A stretch of 64,000 nt of DNA from Sipunculus nudus (GCA_026874595.1 CM049310.1:29437058-29501057); one strand, 5' to 3'. Positions 1 to 14,374 are shown, numbered from the stretch's first letter. Translations and numbers: made by a program. Notes: generated by a model not told the origin, from the letters alone.

Positions 1-403
1 TAGAATATTATTATGACATATATGTAGTCTAATATGGTATACCTTGCTAATTTTGAGTAAACTTTATATATTTTCATCTTCTTTCTTAAGCTGCATGTGT
101 AATAATATGATGTGAAATATTATATGTATTCTTATATTGGCTCTAATCAAAGCAAGTGCAAAACTGACTCATGTGCTCATTTATTACTCAGCTTTAAGTC
201 TAACACAAGATATTATGATGTGTAATATTATTGTGATTTTTTAGTTTTACTGTGACTATCCTCATCATTCTTTATCAAATATTTCACATCATATTAATAC
301 ACATGTAGTTTATGAAAGAAGAAGAAAAAAAATATAAAATTTACTCAAAATTAGCAAGGTATACCATATTAAAAATACATATATGTCATAATAATAATCT
401 ATT
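1..403. mobile_element. fold-back / MITE-like inverted repeat
   Basis: Positions 1 to about 122 are the imperfect reverse complement of about 279-403: for example 'ttattatgacatatatg' and 'atggtataccttgctaat' at the left return as 'attagcaaggtataccat' and 'catatatgtcataataa' at the right. The spacer is about 155 bp. There is no coding capacity. The left end may run past the window edge. It lies in an intron of DDX31. Confidence 0.7.
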
Positions 404-429
404 TTAAATAAATGACCTGTGTTACACCA

Positions 430-605
430 GTTCAAAAATTCAGTCAATCTGTCAATTAATTGGACTGATTTTTCAGTTAATTTTTTAAATGCCTGAAAAT
501 TTCAGTCATTTTGTAAAATGCCTGAGTGAATCAGGCAATTTGTAAATTGACTATAAATTTCAGGCAATTTACAAATTGACTGATTTTACTCATTGACTGT
601 AACAT
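430..605. repeat. AT-rich patch of short direct and inverted repeats
   Basis: The motifs 'caggcaatttgtaaattga' and 'caggcaatttacaaattga' occur close together along with several cagtc/gactg inversions, so the segment could fold into alternative hairpins. It has no coding potential. It may be a decayed MITE. Confidence 0.4.
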
Positions 606-821
606 ACATACATTTTAAATAAATGTACACTGTACTAGTGGAATATTTTCAATGGATAGCAGTGAAAAATGTATGGTAATTATTGTTGGAGCCAATGTAG
701 ATTATTATCCCTCTTTAAGGACAACAGAAATGAACTCAAAACTTGTTTTTATAAATATTCTGTCCAGGATAGGTTAAAAAAAAAGGAAAAAAAAGAAGAG
801 CAATTTGCTATATTTGTTTAG

Positions 822-1012
822 GATGTGGCCGCCAGAGGTCTCCACCTGCCTGCCACCAGATGGATCCTGCAGTATAACTGCCCTGGGAGCACCACAGATT
901 ACATCCATCGTGTAGGGAGAACGGCCCGAGCTGGGTCTCAGGGCTACTCACTATTGTTCCTCGCACCACATGAAGCAGAGTACATCAAAACACTGAATGA
1001 GCTAAAACTCAG
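822..1012 (+). CDS. DDX31: DDX31 exon: helicase motifs V and VI
   Basis: Phase 0 at the start (acceptor 'tttgtttag', A820 G821) and ending after two bases of a codon (AG|gtaact). It encodes 63 complete codons from [10 protein letters not shown] to NELKL, covering motif V, the strand after it and motif [10 protein letters not shown], whose arginines contact ATP. An in-frame TAA lies at 1014-1016, directly after the splice donor, so reading past this donor would terminate translation. The 3' 35 bases of the exon are the first unit of the minisatellite that follows. Confidence 0.93.
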
Positions 1013-4000
1013 GTAACTGATTAAGAATACATCAAAACACTGAATGTGCTCAAACTCGGGTAACTGACTGTAAGAATACAACACTGAATGAGCTAAAACT
1101 CAGGTAAATGACTGTAAGAATACATCAAAACACTTAACGAGCTCAAACTCAGGTTACTGACAGTAAGAATACATCAAAACACTGAACGAGCTCAAACTCA
1201 GGTTACTAACAGTAAGAATACATCAAAACACTGAATGAGCTAAAACTCAGGTAAAAGACTGTCAGAATACATCAAAACACTGAATGAGCTCAAACTCAGA
1301 AAACTGACTGTCAGAATACATCAAAACACTGAATGAGCTAAAACTCAGGTAACTGACTGTCAGAATACATCAAAACACTGAATGAGCTCAAACTCAGGTA
1401 ACTGACTATAAGAATACATCAGAACACTGAACGAGCTCAAACTCAGGTAACTGACTGTCAGAATACATCAAAACACTGAATGAGCTAAAACTCAGGTAAA
1501 AGACTGTAAGAATACATCAAAATACAGAATGAGGTCCAACTCAGGTAACTTACTGTAAGAATACATCAGAACACTGAACGAGCTCAAACTCAGGTAACTG
1601 ACTGTAAGAATACATCAGAACACTGAACGAGCTCAAACTCAGGTAACTGACTGTAAGAATACATCAGAACACTGAACGAGCTCAAACTCAGGTAACTGAC
1701 TGTCAGAATACATCAAAACACTGAATGAGCTAAAACTCAGGCAACAAGACTCTCAGAATACATCAAAACACTGAATGAGCTCAAACTCAGGTAACTGACT
1801 GTATGAATACATCAAAATACAGAACAAGCTTTAACTCAGGTTACTGACTATAAAATATAAAACTGAAGGTGTGTCATGAATGCATTTATCAAAAGAAAAA
1901 AATTAAAATTTCACTATCAAACTTGAGAGGGAATTTATTCCCCAGAACCACAGTATCAGTTCCTTTAATACCCACTGGGTGCCAGCATATTGCACATCAA
2001 TGAAACACTTCCCAATGCGATCAAAGGATGATTTGTGTTCGTAAGTGGGTATTTATAGATTATAATGGAAGTTGTCTGAGAGATTAGCTTTCCAGATTTA
2101 CTCAGGGGATATATAACTGAGGTTTTACCTGCTGTGAATCGATTTAATTGTTCACCTACATGGTCAAATGTTAAAATAACTTGACTGAGACATGTATATC
2201 AGGTTTTAGTGTTTGTGTCCTCCCTCACACAGTCTGACTGAGATAGCCATGGATGACGTATTAAAGACCCTCCTGTTGGAAGCCAAGGACCTGGCACAGA
2301 GAAGAGGAGCTCAGGTCAGTCACGCATTCTGTTTATAATCACCTCCAGTAGTCTGTCTGGCGCGAGTTCAGAATTCTGTTTACATGTCACAACTTGTTAA
2401 CAGCTGATGGATGTTTTTAAAAGAGTTAAAACCATAATGGAAATTTAGTGTTCACACTTTATTACAATCACTTTTATTATTTCCATTTTCTTAAACCCCA
2501 TCAAGTATATGGCCCTCTTTACTTTTTTGAGCTAACCCAAACTGTAGATGGAATTTCGAACTCACTCTGACAGTCTTTCTTTCATTTCTTCTGTCTGTTA
2601 GTTTGTTTATCTAGGAATAAAATACCTTGAATTCTTTTACACTCAATTTCAGTTAATTTTGTTGAGTGATGCACATTTGGGTAAGGATAACTTATTAAAT
2701 ATTTTAGTTGGTAACAGTCAATATATGGATTGAAGTAAATAGCTTTTATTAATGAACACATTTTATCTTTTAAGCAAAATTTCACCAATAAGATTAAAAT
2801 GTCAAATGAATTAAAACTCACTGAGACTTCTGCATCTCTTCTGAGGTAGAAAAGAAAAATGATGCAAAGTTTTCTATGGAAGACAGGTACCTGAGTAATT
2901 TCCTGATAAAGATGTTAAAACATATTGTAATATTGGTGACAGGTTTATCATGTATGTCTCCTTGCTTGGTTAGATTAAGTCACACTCAGCTAGTTGTATC
3001 GCCAGACATAGTCTGGAGATACTATGGTTAAGGCACGGTTGCGCCGCCGCCGCTACAGCCGCTGCAGAGATTTCTTTTGGACACAATAACTCAAAAAATA
3101 TTTCAAGGATCTTTTTCAAACTTGACACATTAATAGATATAGGTGAGAGGACGAAGCCTATTAAAAATGGGGTCATGACCTCAACTAGGAGAGTGACCTT
3201 GACCTTGAATAGATCCATTTTTGGGGAAAATCACACAAATTCTTAAATATCTCAAGAAATCTTTCATGGATTTATCCAAAATTCAAGTTGGACAAAGATC
3301 TTGGATAGTGATGTCATGTACCGGAAACTGGTGGTGCCACCTAGTATCCTTTTCTTGTTTTTGTGCCGTTTAATACCCCCATCATTGCCACTTGACAGTA
3401 CTTTTAGCATCACAAGTCAAAAACTGATTGACAGATTTCTTTAATATTATGCATGTACATAGGTATGGGTTATATGATGATGTATATTAAAATTGGGGTC
3501 ATGACCTTTCCTTTGAGAGTGGCTTTGACCTTGAATATTACCATATATGGTGAAAATCACATAAAATCATGAATATCTTAAAAAGGGATGCATGGATTGG
3601 TCCAAAAATCAAGTTGACGGAAGATCTTGGATAGTTTTGTCTTTTGCAGGAGATAGGTGGAGCCACCTGTTGTCCTTTTCTTGTTTTTTTGCGCCTTTGA
3701 ATACCCCATCATTGCCACTTGACAGTATATACTGTGAGCATTATAAGTCAAACAGTAATGGACAGATTTCTTTCATGTTATGCATGTATATAGATATGGT
3801 TTATGGAATGAGGTATATTTAATTTTAAATTTAATTTTGAAATTTAATTTAATTTAAATTATTTTTTTTTTAATTTAATTTTTTTTTTCAAATGTTGGAT
3901 ATTTTGGAATGCAGTTTATTGATTTGGGGTCATGACCGTGACTATGAGAGTGACCTTGACCTTGAATATTCCCATATTTGGTGAAAAACATAAAATCATG

Positions 4001-7000
4001 AATATCTTAAAAAGGGCCACTTGACAGCACTGTGAGCATTATAAGTCAAAAACTAATGGACAGATTTCTTTTATATTATGCATATACATAGATTTGGATT
4101 ATGGGATGAGATAAATTTAAATTTGGGTCCTGACCTTGCATATGAGAGTGGACTTGACTTTAAATATTGCCATATATGTTAAAAAATCACCAACAATCAT
4201 GAAAATCTCCAGTGAACCTGGGGGATTGCTTCAGCTAGTGGTCTGCACATGGTGTTGCATCATGTTTTGCCCAAACATCAGCAGTTCTGGGCCATGGTCA
4301 GATTCTATAAATAGATATGATGGTCAGTGATAAATGAATTAGTGCACTGGGTGTACCACAGAGTCACAACTGGATCATTTTCCTTTGAGAGTGGTCTTGA
4401 CCTTTGGACGAAGACTATTTAAAATGGCTCATGAATGTTGCCTATATGGGACTTGACAGTATTGTCAGCATTATAAAATAAAAATTAAAAAGTTGTTGGA
4501 TAGTGTTGTCATGTGCTGGAAACTAATTGGCAGATATCTTTCATATTATGCATATAGATAGATATGGGTAATGTGATGAGTCATTTGCTGGGAACTGCAT
4601 GGTGGCACCCCCTACTCTATTTTCTTGTTTTTCCACAATTTATGTTATTGATAAGGAACAAATGACAATTTTTATGACAATATAACAATTTATTACAAAG
4701 AACAAAATATGATGTGAAACAAAATATAACAGATATTATTATTTCATTCTCATTATCATATCTCTCCATCTCTCTGAAATCATGTCTATCCATCTCTTTC
4801 TCTTTCTTTCTGCTTTACTCTATATTATTCTCAAACAAGTTACTCCAAACATACATATACAACTCAATACATCATTAAATATATACTTCTATTTATACAT
4901 AACCTTTTACATAACAATTGCCTTCACTTTAAATATTCCTATATTTTGTACAAATGTTTCTCACATTCATTGCTAAAATACAAATACATCACATTATATC
5001 AACAAAATACCACAAAACCTCATTTGTCTGGTGATACTATGGCACCAGCGGTGCCAAGAAATGTCTAGTTTTTTATTCTATTAAAATTTTTCTACTTTTA
5101 TGCTTTCCCTGAAATAGGTCATCTATTAGAACTGATTATTCTTTCGGGGACTTAGTCCTCTGGACAACATTGTTCTGTATTTGGACTACATGTGTTATTG
5201 GGCTGTAATGTGTATTGTCTTTGGTCACTGGTTTCCACATAGTGCTGTGTGTAATAAGTCAGGTCCAGTGGGAAGATAGTGTACAAGCTGGGCCATTTGA
5301 GGACAGTATCTGATAATTTTATTTCAGGATCAGAGATTTCCAAAAACTGTCCCAGAGGCAGCCACAGCCCTACAGGATGTGTTTGAGACATTTGTGTACA
5401 GTGACCAGGCTAACACAGAGGCTGCCAGGAAAGGTAACAACATACAGGTGTTTTAATTAGAGATTTCCAGGTACGGAAGTTTAGAATTCCTTTATGGTCA
5501 GCTGAGCCATTACAATCACCCTTTGTCTGTTGTCCGTCTGTTAACAGAACACAAAACATAACCATTTGCCCTTGAAACCTCTCACCTAAAATCCAGGAAG
5601 GCCCATGGTAAGTCTCTTTGCATACCAATAATTGGGTCACTATGACATATACTCTGCAAGTTATCTACTTTCTTGTGTTTTAACACTTAGAAATCGGACT
5701 TGTGTGAGAGTTCTGGGCAGCAAACATATATTTTGCACTCAACATGAAAAATGACTCATTGTTCATCACTTGCACATATAACATTGTTACCATGTAAAAT
5801 GAAGAAATAAATAACACCATTGCAAAATTTTAACATTTTTGGTTGTGTTGTATTAAATTCATACTTGAGATGAAATATCTCAATGGTGATTTTATGGATC
5901 TTCTGGAAATTTGGTAAGCCTGTTGATCATGAATACTAGACTTTGAAATCAGATTTGACAGTAGGAGCCCAGCAATCAAATTCTTTACATGGAATACACA
6001 TTGAAAAAGCATCCAGCACACAGCAGTCTGGATTGATAGAGCTCTTCGATGTCACAGATCACCTGAGTGTCATGACCCCTGGGTCACTTGTTGCTCTTAA
6101 AGCAATGTCTCATTAACATCTTACACCGCGTCATCATGTGAAGTGTGAACAGAATTGGCTCTGCCAGTGTGCCAATTTCTGTAAGTTCCAAGTTACCAGA
6201 ATGTTTATTGCAATAATGGAGAAAACATGATTTAATTCATTAGGGAATGGAATGAGACTGTCCCAGGGAGAAAAGGAAATTAAAAGTGTTGAGCAAAGGA
6301 ATAAAAATTGAATGGATTAGTAATCAGGAGCTGTTTCAAGTATTCATGTAAACTCATATCTTTAGAATACATATTTTTTAGAATATAATATATAAAGTTA
6401 TATTCTATCATTGATAAACAGGGTAAACTAGAAAGACTTGTGCCAGCCAAGAAAACTACACTGATTCATTTGATTATGGTCATTTTCTGTGTAGGAGTGA
6501 CCTTTGGTTTTGTTGATAATCAGGAAAATTATTAATTTTGTTTGATGGGTGATGGGTACTGCAGAGACAGACAGTGGAATATTTCAATAAACCGTATTTG
6601 TTTTACACTGCATGACTTGCTGGAACTTTTCAGTCCATGACAGGATGGCTCTGGATGTGTCTGTAAGCTTTCAGTAACCAAAACCCAGATAACATTTATC
6701 ACAAAGTGGCCAGGACCCAATCAATTCATTCAACATTTTTAGCAAACCTGTGAGCTTATGCGATGGTGCGGCGTTGTCCGTCATGCGTTGTAGGTTGTGC
6801 GTCGTCGGTACGTTAACCATAGCTATCTCAAAAATGGCAGGAGCTAGCACCACCAAATGTTTTGCAAATAATCAGTCATCTGAAAAATTCTATTTTGTTT
6901 ATTTTGTTTATTTTTTTTCTAACTGCATTTTCTTAGATTTTATAGAGGAAATGCTAAAAAAGCTTTAAAAATCTTCTTCTCCGAAACTGTCCAGCCAAAA

Positions 7001-10000
7001 TGTCCAATATTTCACAAAAATGATCCCTGGAACAATCTCTCTCAAGTTTGTTCGAATGGTTCCAGTTCGGAGATTTTTGGCTAAGTTACAGGAGGTTGAA
7101 CTTAGTCATCTGTCCAAAAAAGCAAACTAAAATTAAAATCTCAGAAATGGCTAGAGCTATAATCACCAAATTTTATACCAATGTTTGTCACATATGTCTT
7201 ATCTGAAATTGAGGTATTGATTTGTTTTTTACAAGCGAAAATGTAATTTTAAACTCTTCTAGCTTATACACTGATTTATGATTAAACTGTTAAACTGAAT
7301 GGTTTAAACTTTACAAGGATTATTCTGTGGTAGGGTTCTGCCAGTTTTATAAGGATAAAATTCGGTAAATACAGCTTTAAAAAAAAGCCAATTGAAAAAG
7401 GGTTCCAGTGTTTGAAAACAGATTTGACAATATCCTGAGTTTCAGCAGCCAAGTCAAGAGGTCACTCAGTACAACCAGGTGGGGTCCAGACATCACCATG
7501 GCAACTGACCTGGCTCTGGCGGGTGTCTAGACAATGTCTTTCAGCTATTTGAAAAATTTTGGTTTGCATTTTTAGCAAATCTGTGAGCTTATGCAATGGT
7601 GTGGCGTCGTCCGTCTTCCATCGTCCATCGTGCGTCATAGCTATCTGAAACAGGGCAGGAGCTAGCATCACCAATTTTTTTGCAAAAGATTTGTCATCTA
7701 AAAAATTATCGGATTTTTAGCTAACCTGTGAGCTTATGCAATGTTGCTGCATCGTCCATTGTGCGTCAGTGGGTCATGCGTCTTCTCTAGTTAACCATAC
7801 CTATCTCAAAAATGGCAGGAGCTTGTATCACCAAATGTTTTGCAAATAATCAGTCATCAGTCATCATTTGTTTATTTTTTTTCTAACTTAATTTTCTTAG
7901 ATTTTTGCACAGCGTCCATCTGTTCATCTGCCTTGGGATAAAAACACTCATATCTGTGCATTGGTTGGACCTATCGACCTGAAATTTTGCATGTGTATAC
8001 ATCTTGGACAGCTTTCTTGATTTTATGACAGGTGGCGCCACCTACATCAAATTTAAGCTGCAAACATCCAAGCTCATATCTCAGGAAACATTTGACCAGT
8101 TGGGCCAGAATTTTGCATGTGTATAGATCCCCCATAGCTCTTTATCATACGCAAAACTGGTGGCACCACCTGCAACAATTTTTGCACAGTGTCCATCTGT
8201 TCATATGCCTTGGGATAAAATCACTCTTATCTCGGCAGTGGTTTGTTTGACTTATCCACCTGAAATTTTGCAGGTTTATACATTCTTGACAGCTTTATTG
8301 ATTTTATGGCAGGTGGCACCACCTACATTCAGATTTAGGCTGCAGACATCCAAGCTCATATTTCTGGAACCGTTTGACCGATTGGGCAAAAATTTTGCAC
8401 GTTTATAGATCTCACATAGCTCTTTATCATACGCTAAACTGGTGGCTCCACCTGCAATCATTTTTGCACAGTTTCAGTCTGTTTGTTTGCCATGGGATAA
8501 AATTACTCATATCTCGTCAGTGGTTTGACATATCTGCCTAAAATTTTGCAGGTTTATACATCTTGAATAGCTTTCTCCATATTGTGGCAGGTGTTGCCAC
8601 CTACATTTATGTGTATGCTGCAGACATTCAGGCTTATATCTCAGGACTGGTTTGACATATCCCCCTGAAATTTTGCATGTGTATAGGTCTCACATAGCTC
8701 TTAATCATACACAAAATTGGTGGCGCCACCTGCCACCATTTTTGCACAGCGTCCGTGTGTTTGTCTGCTGTTGGCTAAAATCATTCATATATCAGTATTG
8801 GTTTGACTTGTCTGCCTAAAATTTTGCATGTTTATAATTCTTGGATAGCTTTCTCAATTTTGTGGCAGGTGGCACCACCTACATTTATATATACACTGCA
8901 GACATTCAGGCTTATATTTCAGGACTGGTTTGACATATCCCCCTGAAATTTTGCATGTTTATAGATCTCACATAGCTCTTGATCATACACAAAATTGGTG
9001 GTGCCACCTGCCACCATTTTTTAACAGTGTCCGTCTGTTTGTCGGCCTTGGGCTAAAAGCACTTATATCTCAGTAGTGGTTTGACATGTCTGCCTAAAAT
9101 TTTGCATGTTTATACATCTTGGACAGCTTTCTAGATTTTGTGGTAGGTGGCACAACCGAAATACACATTTCGGCTGCAGACATCCAGGCTATTATGCAAC
9201 ACACCTCCCCATGCCACTCAATCCATGCCTCACTTCACCCGTCCCACTCTGATTTTGTCGGATACAAGTTGTCGCTTGTTGACTACCCGTATTCTAGTTT
9301 TTGTGTTGTGTGCACCTATGCTAGAATTTCAGCAGTGATGTTTGTTTAATTGTATCTTGTTCTTAGTCTTTAGTACTTGCATTGTTCATATACATGTTAC
9401 ACATGTTCTTGAAAAGTAATGGTCCAGCATTGAAGGATTAAACCTGGTGTAATCTCATTGCACAGGTTCGCAATAGGTCTGTAGGCCTTGTTTAACAATT
9501 TTAAGACTTTTTTTTAACTCACAAACTGCTTTATTCGAATTCATTGCAAGGTATGGTGCTTGCGTCCTTTCTCCAGAAATCTGTATGAATCACTGACTGG
9601 TATATTTCATTTTGTTACCCACTTTGTACAAACATAGCTCTGAAATTTGCAGGGAACCCTCTGTAGAACAGATTAGGCAAAAAAAAGGTATGGTTCTCAG
9701 GCACTTTTTTTTTAAAAAATCAGTGTGGGCGGGCAATTTTTTCCCCCTTTTTTTTCATGTTTCTATAAAATGTCATATGATTAGGGAAAGTATGATAATT
9801 ACAGAATTTTTTTGCTAAACAGGTAAAAGCACTACATATCAAAGGAAATCTGATCAAAATTGTATTATTTTATCTTCTTGAAAGATGAAAATAAAATTTT
9901 GATGCAGTGGATTTAAATTGATACGGGTGGTCCCTGAGAACCATACCCTTTTTTTGGCCTTACAGAATATTTTTAAGTTTAGTAAGGCATGGGTCGGAAT

Positions 10001-13000
10001 GGGTCAGTGTTGGTATATGCCCAGTCACTTTCTCTACCCTCTTCAGTGATAAAGGAAAAGGGAATCCTCTACTTAGTAAATTTTAAATAGAAGGGGCTAT
10101 GGCTGTTCCCTGGTTATTGCAGCCTGTGGACATGTAGGTGATAAAATGGAGTTAGCTTGTGGTGACCCCTGTTGTGAGTCTTTGAAACTAATATGCCTCT
10201 GTTCATGGCATATGGCACTCAGGGTACTGTCCAGTCTCTGGATTAAATTAAATATAAAAAAATGATATCCCTGTTTATGGGTCAGTTTGTGAAATGTGGC
10301 ATTACTTTATCATTCTTTGGTTTATTACAACATAATTGTATAACAAAAGATTAATGATTAAAAAAAATTTACTTTTTATGTTCTAAAAAGGTTTATTAAC
10401 ATTTTAATTACTTCTTATAATATGTCATTACAAATGCTGAATTAAAGTAAGATGCAAAAAGTGTTACATTAAAGGGTTTAATATTGAACCAAAAAATAAG
10501 GTGACATACTGAAGATTAGGCGTTACTGAAGGTATTATTATTATCTGAAAACAAAATTGATCTTCATTAATATAAATTTAAAGATTTTAAATAATAAAAT
10601 GTATAAACATTCCTTTTAATGTTTCTTAATGAACAAATATGCCATCTCCTGCTTCATAACAAAGGTAATGATATACCAGGATCATGATTTCTATGAGTTA
10701 ATGAATAAAAGTAAAGATATGTATAAAAAATAGTATCCAGCTTATTCAATAGTGCTGGGGTGATAGGTCTATATATTAATTGATGCAAGAGGCAAATTTT
10801 ATTATCGATGGGCCAGACAAGAATCAATACAATTATAAATGACAACAAATGGTACTACCATTATTGGAAGGATATGTGGTGGTATTACCATTATTGGAAG
10901 TGTATGTGGTGGTACTACCATTATTGGAAGGATATGTGGTGGTACTTCCATTATTGGAAGGATATGTGGTAGTACTTCCATTATTGGTAGGATATGAGGT
11001 GGTACTACCATTACTGGAAGGATATGTGGTGGTACTTCCATTATTGGTAGGATATGTGGTGGTACTACCATTTTTGGAAGGATATGTGGTGGTACTACCA
11101 TTATTGGAAGGATATGTGGTGGTTCTACTTTATTGGAAGGATATGTGATGGTACTACCATTAATCGAAGGATGTGTGGTGGTACTACCATTATTAGTTTA
11201 CTCACATTGTTGCAAGGAGCAGTCTTTTAAATAAATAGTTAGGGCCCCTTACATCATAAAATACTGAGGTTTTCCTGATAACCCCTTTCTGATTAACAGT
11301 ATTAACATTTATCCTGAATGTTAGCCTTGTTTTATTGTTGATTTATTTCCAAAACCCAATCTGATAATCAATATTATCACTTTTCAAATCTGCCATCCCT
11401 TTATTTAGTCTTCTTTTGTTATTAGAATAGGATAATCAGTTATAAATATCTTTGGATAGGAAAACAAAAGTTTACAAAAATAATCAAAATTTGTCATCGG
11501 ATTGTGTAAGGAATGTTTTTGTACATGTTTATGACAAAGTTTAATAAAATGTGATTGTTATCAGTTATCATTTACCTTGTTTTCAACACACAAACCTGGT
11601 TACTGTCAGTCTCAAAAGACCAGTTCTCAAGCAGTCATCATAAATAAGGTCATCATCAACTATATTTAAGAATATTCTTTTATTTAGAATTAAAAGCAAA
11701 TAAATCAAATCCCAAGTAAACTAAGCTTGAATTGTGTAAATATCCAGTTGTAAAGATTTCACAAGTGGTCAATAATACAGGTTTTGATTCTGTATATATA
11801 TGCTGTGGCTAAGGCAAGAAAAAATATCCGAGAGATAAATGAGCTAATTTTCTCTGCTTCTAAAATTCAGAAATATTTATTTATTCATTATCAGATAATT
11901 ACTTTTTGTCAACATTTGTCAAAACCCCATCAGTTGGGATTAAGAATGAAAAAATTAAAAGCAGTTAGGGGCAAATTGCTTTCTGATATTTACTAAATCT
12001 GTCAGAGAACCAGTCATCTGAAAATTTAATATGGCAAGTCCATGATATTCACTGAAAATGAAAAACAATACGAAAGAAAATAAGCTGTCTGGTTGAGAGG
12101 TTAGTTAATGGAAAAGAGGCTTCGCTTTTCATTTTAATGTTGAAAAAGCTTATGTCTTAAGTGTACATGTTTAATAATCGATATTATCTCTGCTTATTAT
12201 GGGCCAGGATGAGGATGAAGATATTGTTTCTTGGGAATGATTAATGATGCCATTAGGCAATGTAAGTGCCTTGTTACACATAAATAAAATATTTTTTTTA
12301 TCCGGGATGTGCTGTCTGGTCAAAATGATATCATTACTCACTCAGTGGGTTTGGTCTTGTGTCCCTCGTGGGAACGGCAGATTTCGTTCTGTTCATTCTA
12401 ATGGCAAGATTATGAGATGACATCTTGCGTTTGTGCACCATTGTGTTTGTGGAATGACTTGGTCAATCATCTAATTGATTCAGCGATAGTTGTCAGAGAC
12501 AATCTGTTGATATGAAGTACTCTATCAAAAGATATTAAATCAGACGAATTAGAATTGGGATAGTGGGGTGTCGCAGGAGGGGAAAGGGGGTCTAATCAGA
12601 TCATTCACTCAGAGCTGTGGAGGACAGGATTGACAATTAACAGGTATTGGGATCTTGGTGCTTGACATGGCATTATCTGTATGTGTTATTCGTATTTATT
12701 ATAATCCAATTCTACAGCTGAAAGCAGCTGTTCATTGCAGACAGCGGGGTGTCCGGGAGATGTCCCAGCATCACAAACAATTAACGGCTCCTTTATGAAA
12801 CACAGCTAACTCCTGCAGGGATTCTCCATGACAGATGTGGACCATTATAATATGAACTAAAATGGAAAGCCGAAATAAATCAGAAAGCTGTATTGATGAT
12901 AATGACTCAAGAATGACTTCACCCTGCCCTATTGAGTTTGTATTTTGTGTGTGTCTTTTTTTTCCAGCTTACATGTCTTTTATCCGAGCTTATGCCACAT

Positions 13001-14308
13001 ATCCTAGTTCGCAAAAACACCTGTTTCATATCAAGAACCTCCACCTTGGACACACAGCCAAAAGCTTCGGTCTGCGGGAGGCGCCGTCCCATGTGGCGGG
13101 GATGGTAGGGAGGAAGGTGGCCTCCGAGAAACTCAAAGAAAGGACAAAACAAAAAAAGAAAAAGTGAGTTCATTTTTTTCATATTTATTTTTTTGAGTGT
13201 GCCAAATACAAGAAAAAGATTTTTTATAAACCCCTGCCCTTGAAGCGGATTATTTGGCCAAGAACTTAAATATATTAATATTAATATTTTTTCAACAGCT
13301 AACAAATTAGAGTTAAAAACCTACCAAAAACTAATTAAACATTATTGAACTATGTTTTATGCTTCTAAAAAAAACTTTAAAAGTAAATATGAAGTTAATT
13401 CATTTAGTAGGAATTCCTTTGAATTTATTGTAATCCCAAAAGAAAAAAAGAATCAGTACAGAAAAATATATATAATCTCCTGTAAAACAAAAAAAAAAAT
13501 TTCATAACATCAATTTTTTTTTTGCAAATTTCCAAAGTCAGACTTCATGAATACATGAGTCCCATTTGCTCCATAGCTTCAGCCTTTTTTTTGTACACAT
13601 AAATTATAAATTTGTTGTGCATAGTGATAGTTTTATTCCAAGCCTTTACAGATTAAGTACATTTTAAATAAAATTATAAAATAAACAACAGGATTCCAAG
13701 GAGCAAGAATGTAAATTTAATTAGTAAAACCAATATGATATAAATTAATAAGGTTATATAATTAACCGTTAATATCATTGTATCAGAAAAATTCAGAAAA
13801 AGGCCAAAATTTTGAAATTAATTGATCTGTTCAATAGTATGTCTGGGGTCCCAGTTTCAATAAAAAAAAGTATTTGTTTTTGTGTTACCCCTGTTAGACA
13901 TGGCAGGTGTACCTGATGAGTGGTCTCATATGTTTAGCTGTGGTCATGCTCAGTTATCCAGTCAGATTTTTTATGGACAGGTTCATGGTCTGTTGGTGGC
14001 TTTATTTAATGAATGTGAATGAAGGTGCACTTTGTATTTTCTTCCCTAATAGCAGACGCGGTATCTGATCCTTTTGCTGATCCTTACACTGGTCCTTACA
14101 CTGATCCTTATACCTGTCCTTATACTGGTCCTTGTATGGGTGCTTATATTGATCCTTATCTTCCTTTTCAAATTTTTTTTTTTCTAATGTAAATTTGAAC
14201 AGATGTTTATGAATCTGTATATTTATATGTTGAAAACTGTCACCAAACGAACTTAGCAGTTGTCTTTTACATGGCCTGATGATCAAAACTTACCTTTAGT
14301 TGTCATTG

Positions 14309-14374
<66 letters not shown>

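Noticed and set aside
825-1016. Gene starting at ATG 825
   Set aside because: The ATG is an artefact of the GATGTGG codons (Asp-Val) of motif V; the exon begins at 822 with an upstream acceptor and is internal to DDX31.
10802-11148. Repetitive proline/valine frames on both strands
   Set aside because: By-product of the 30-bp minisatellite.
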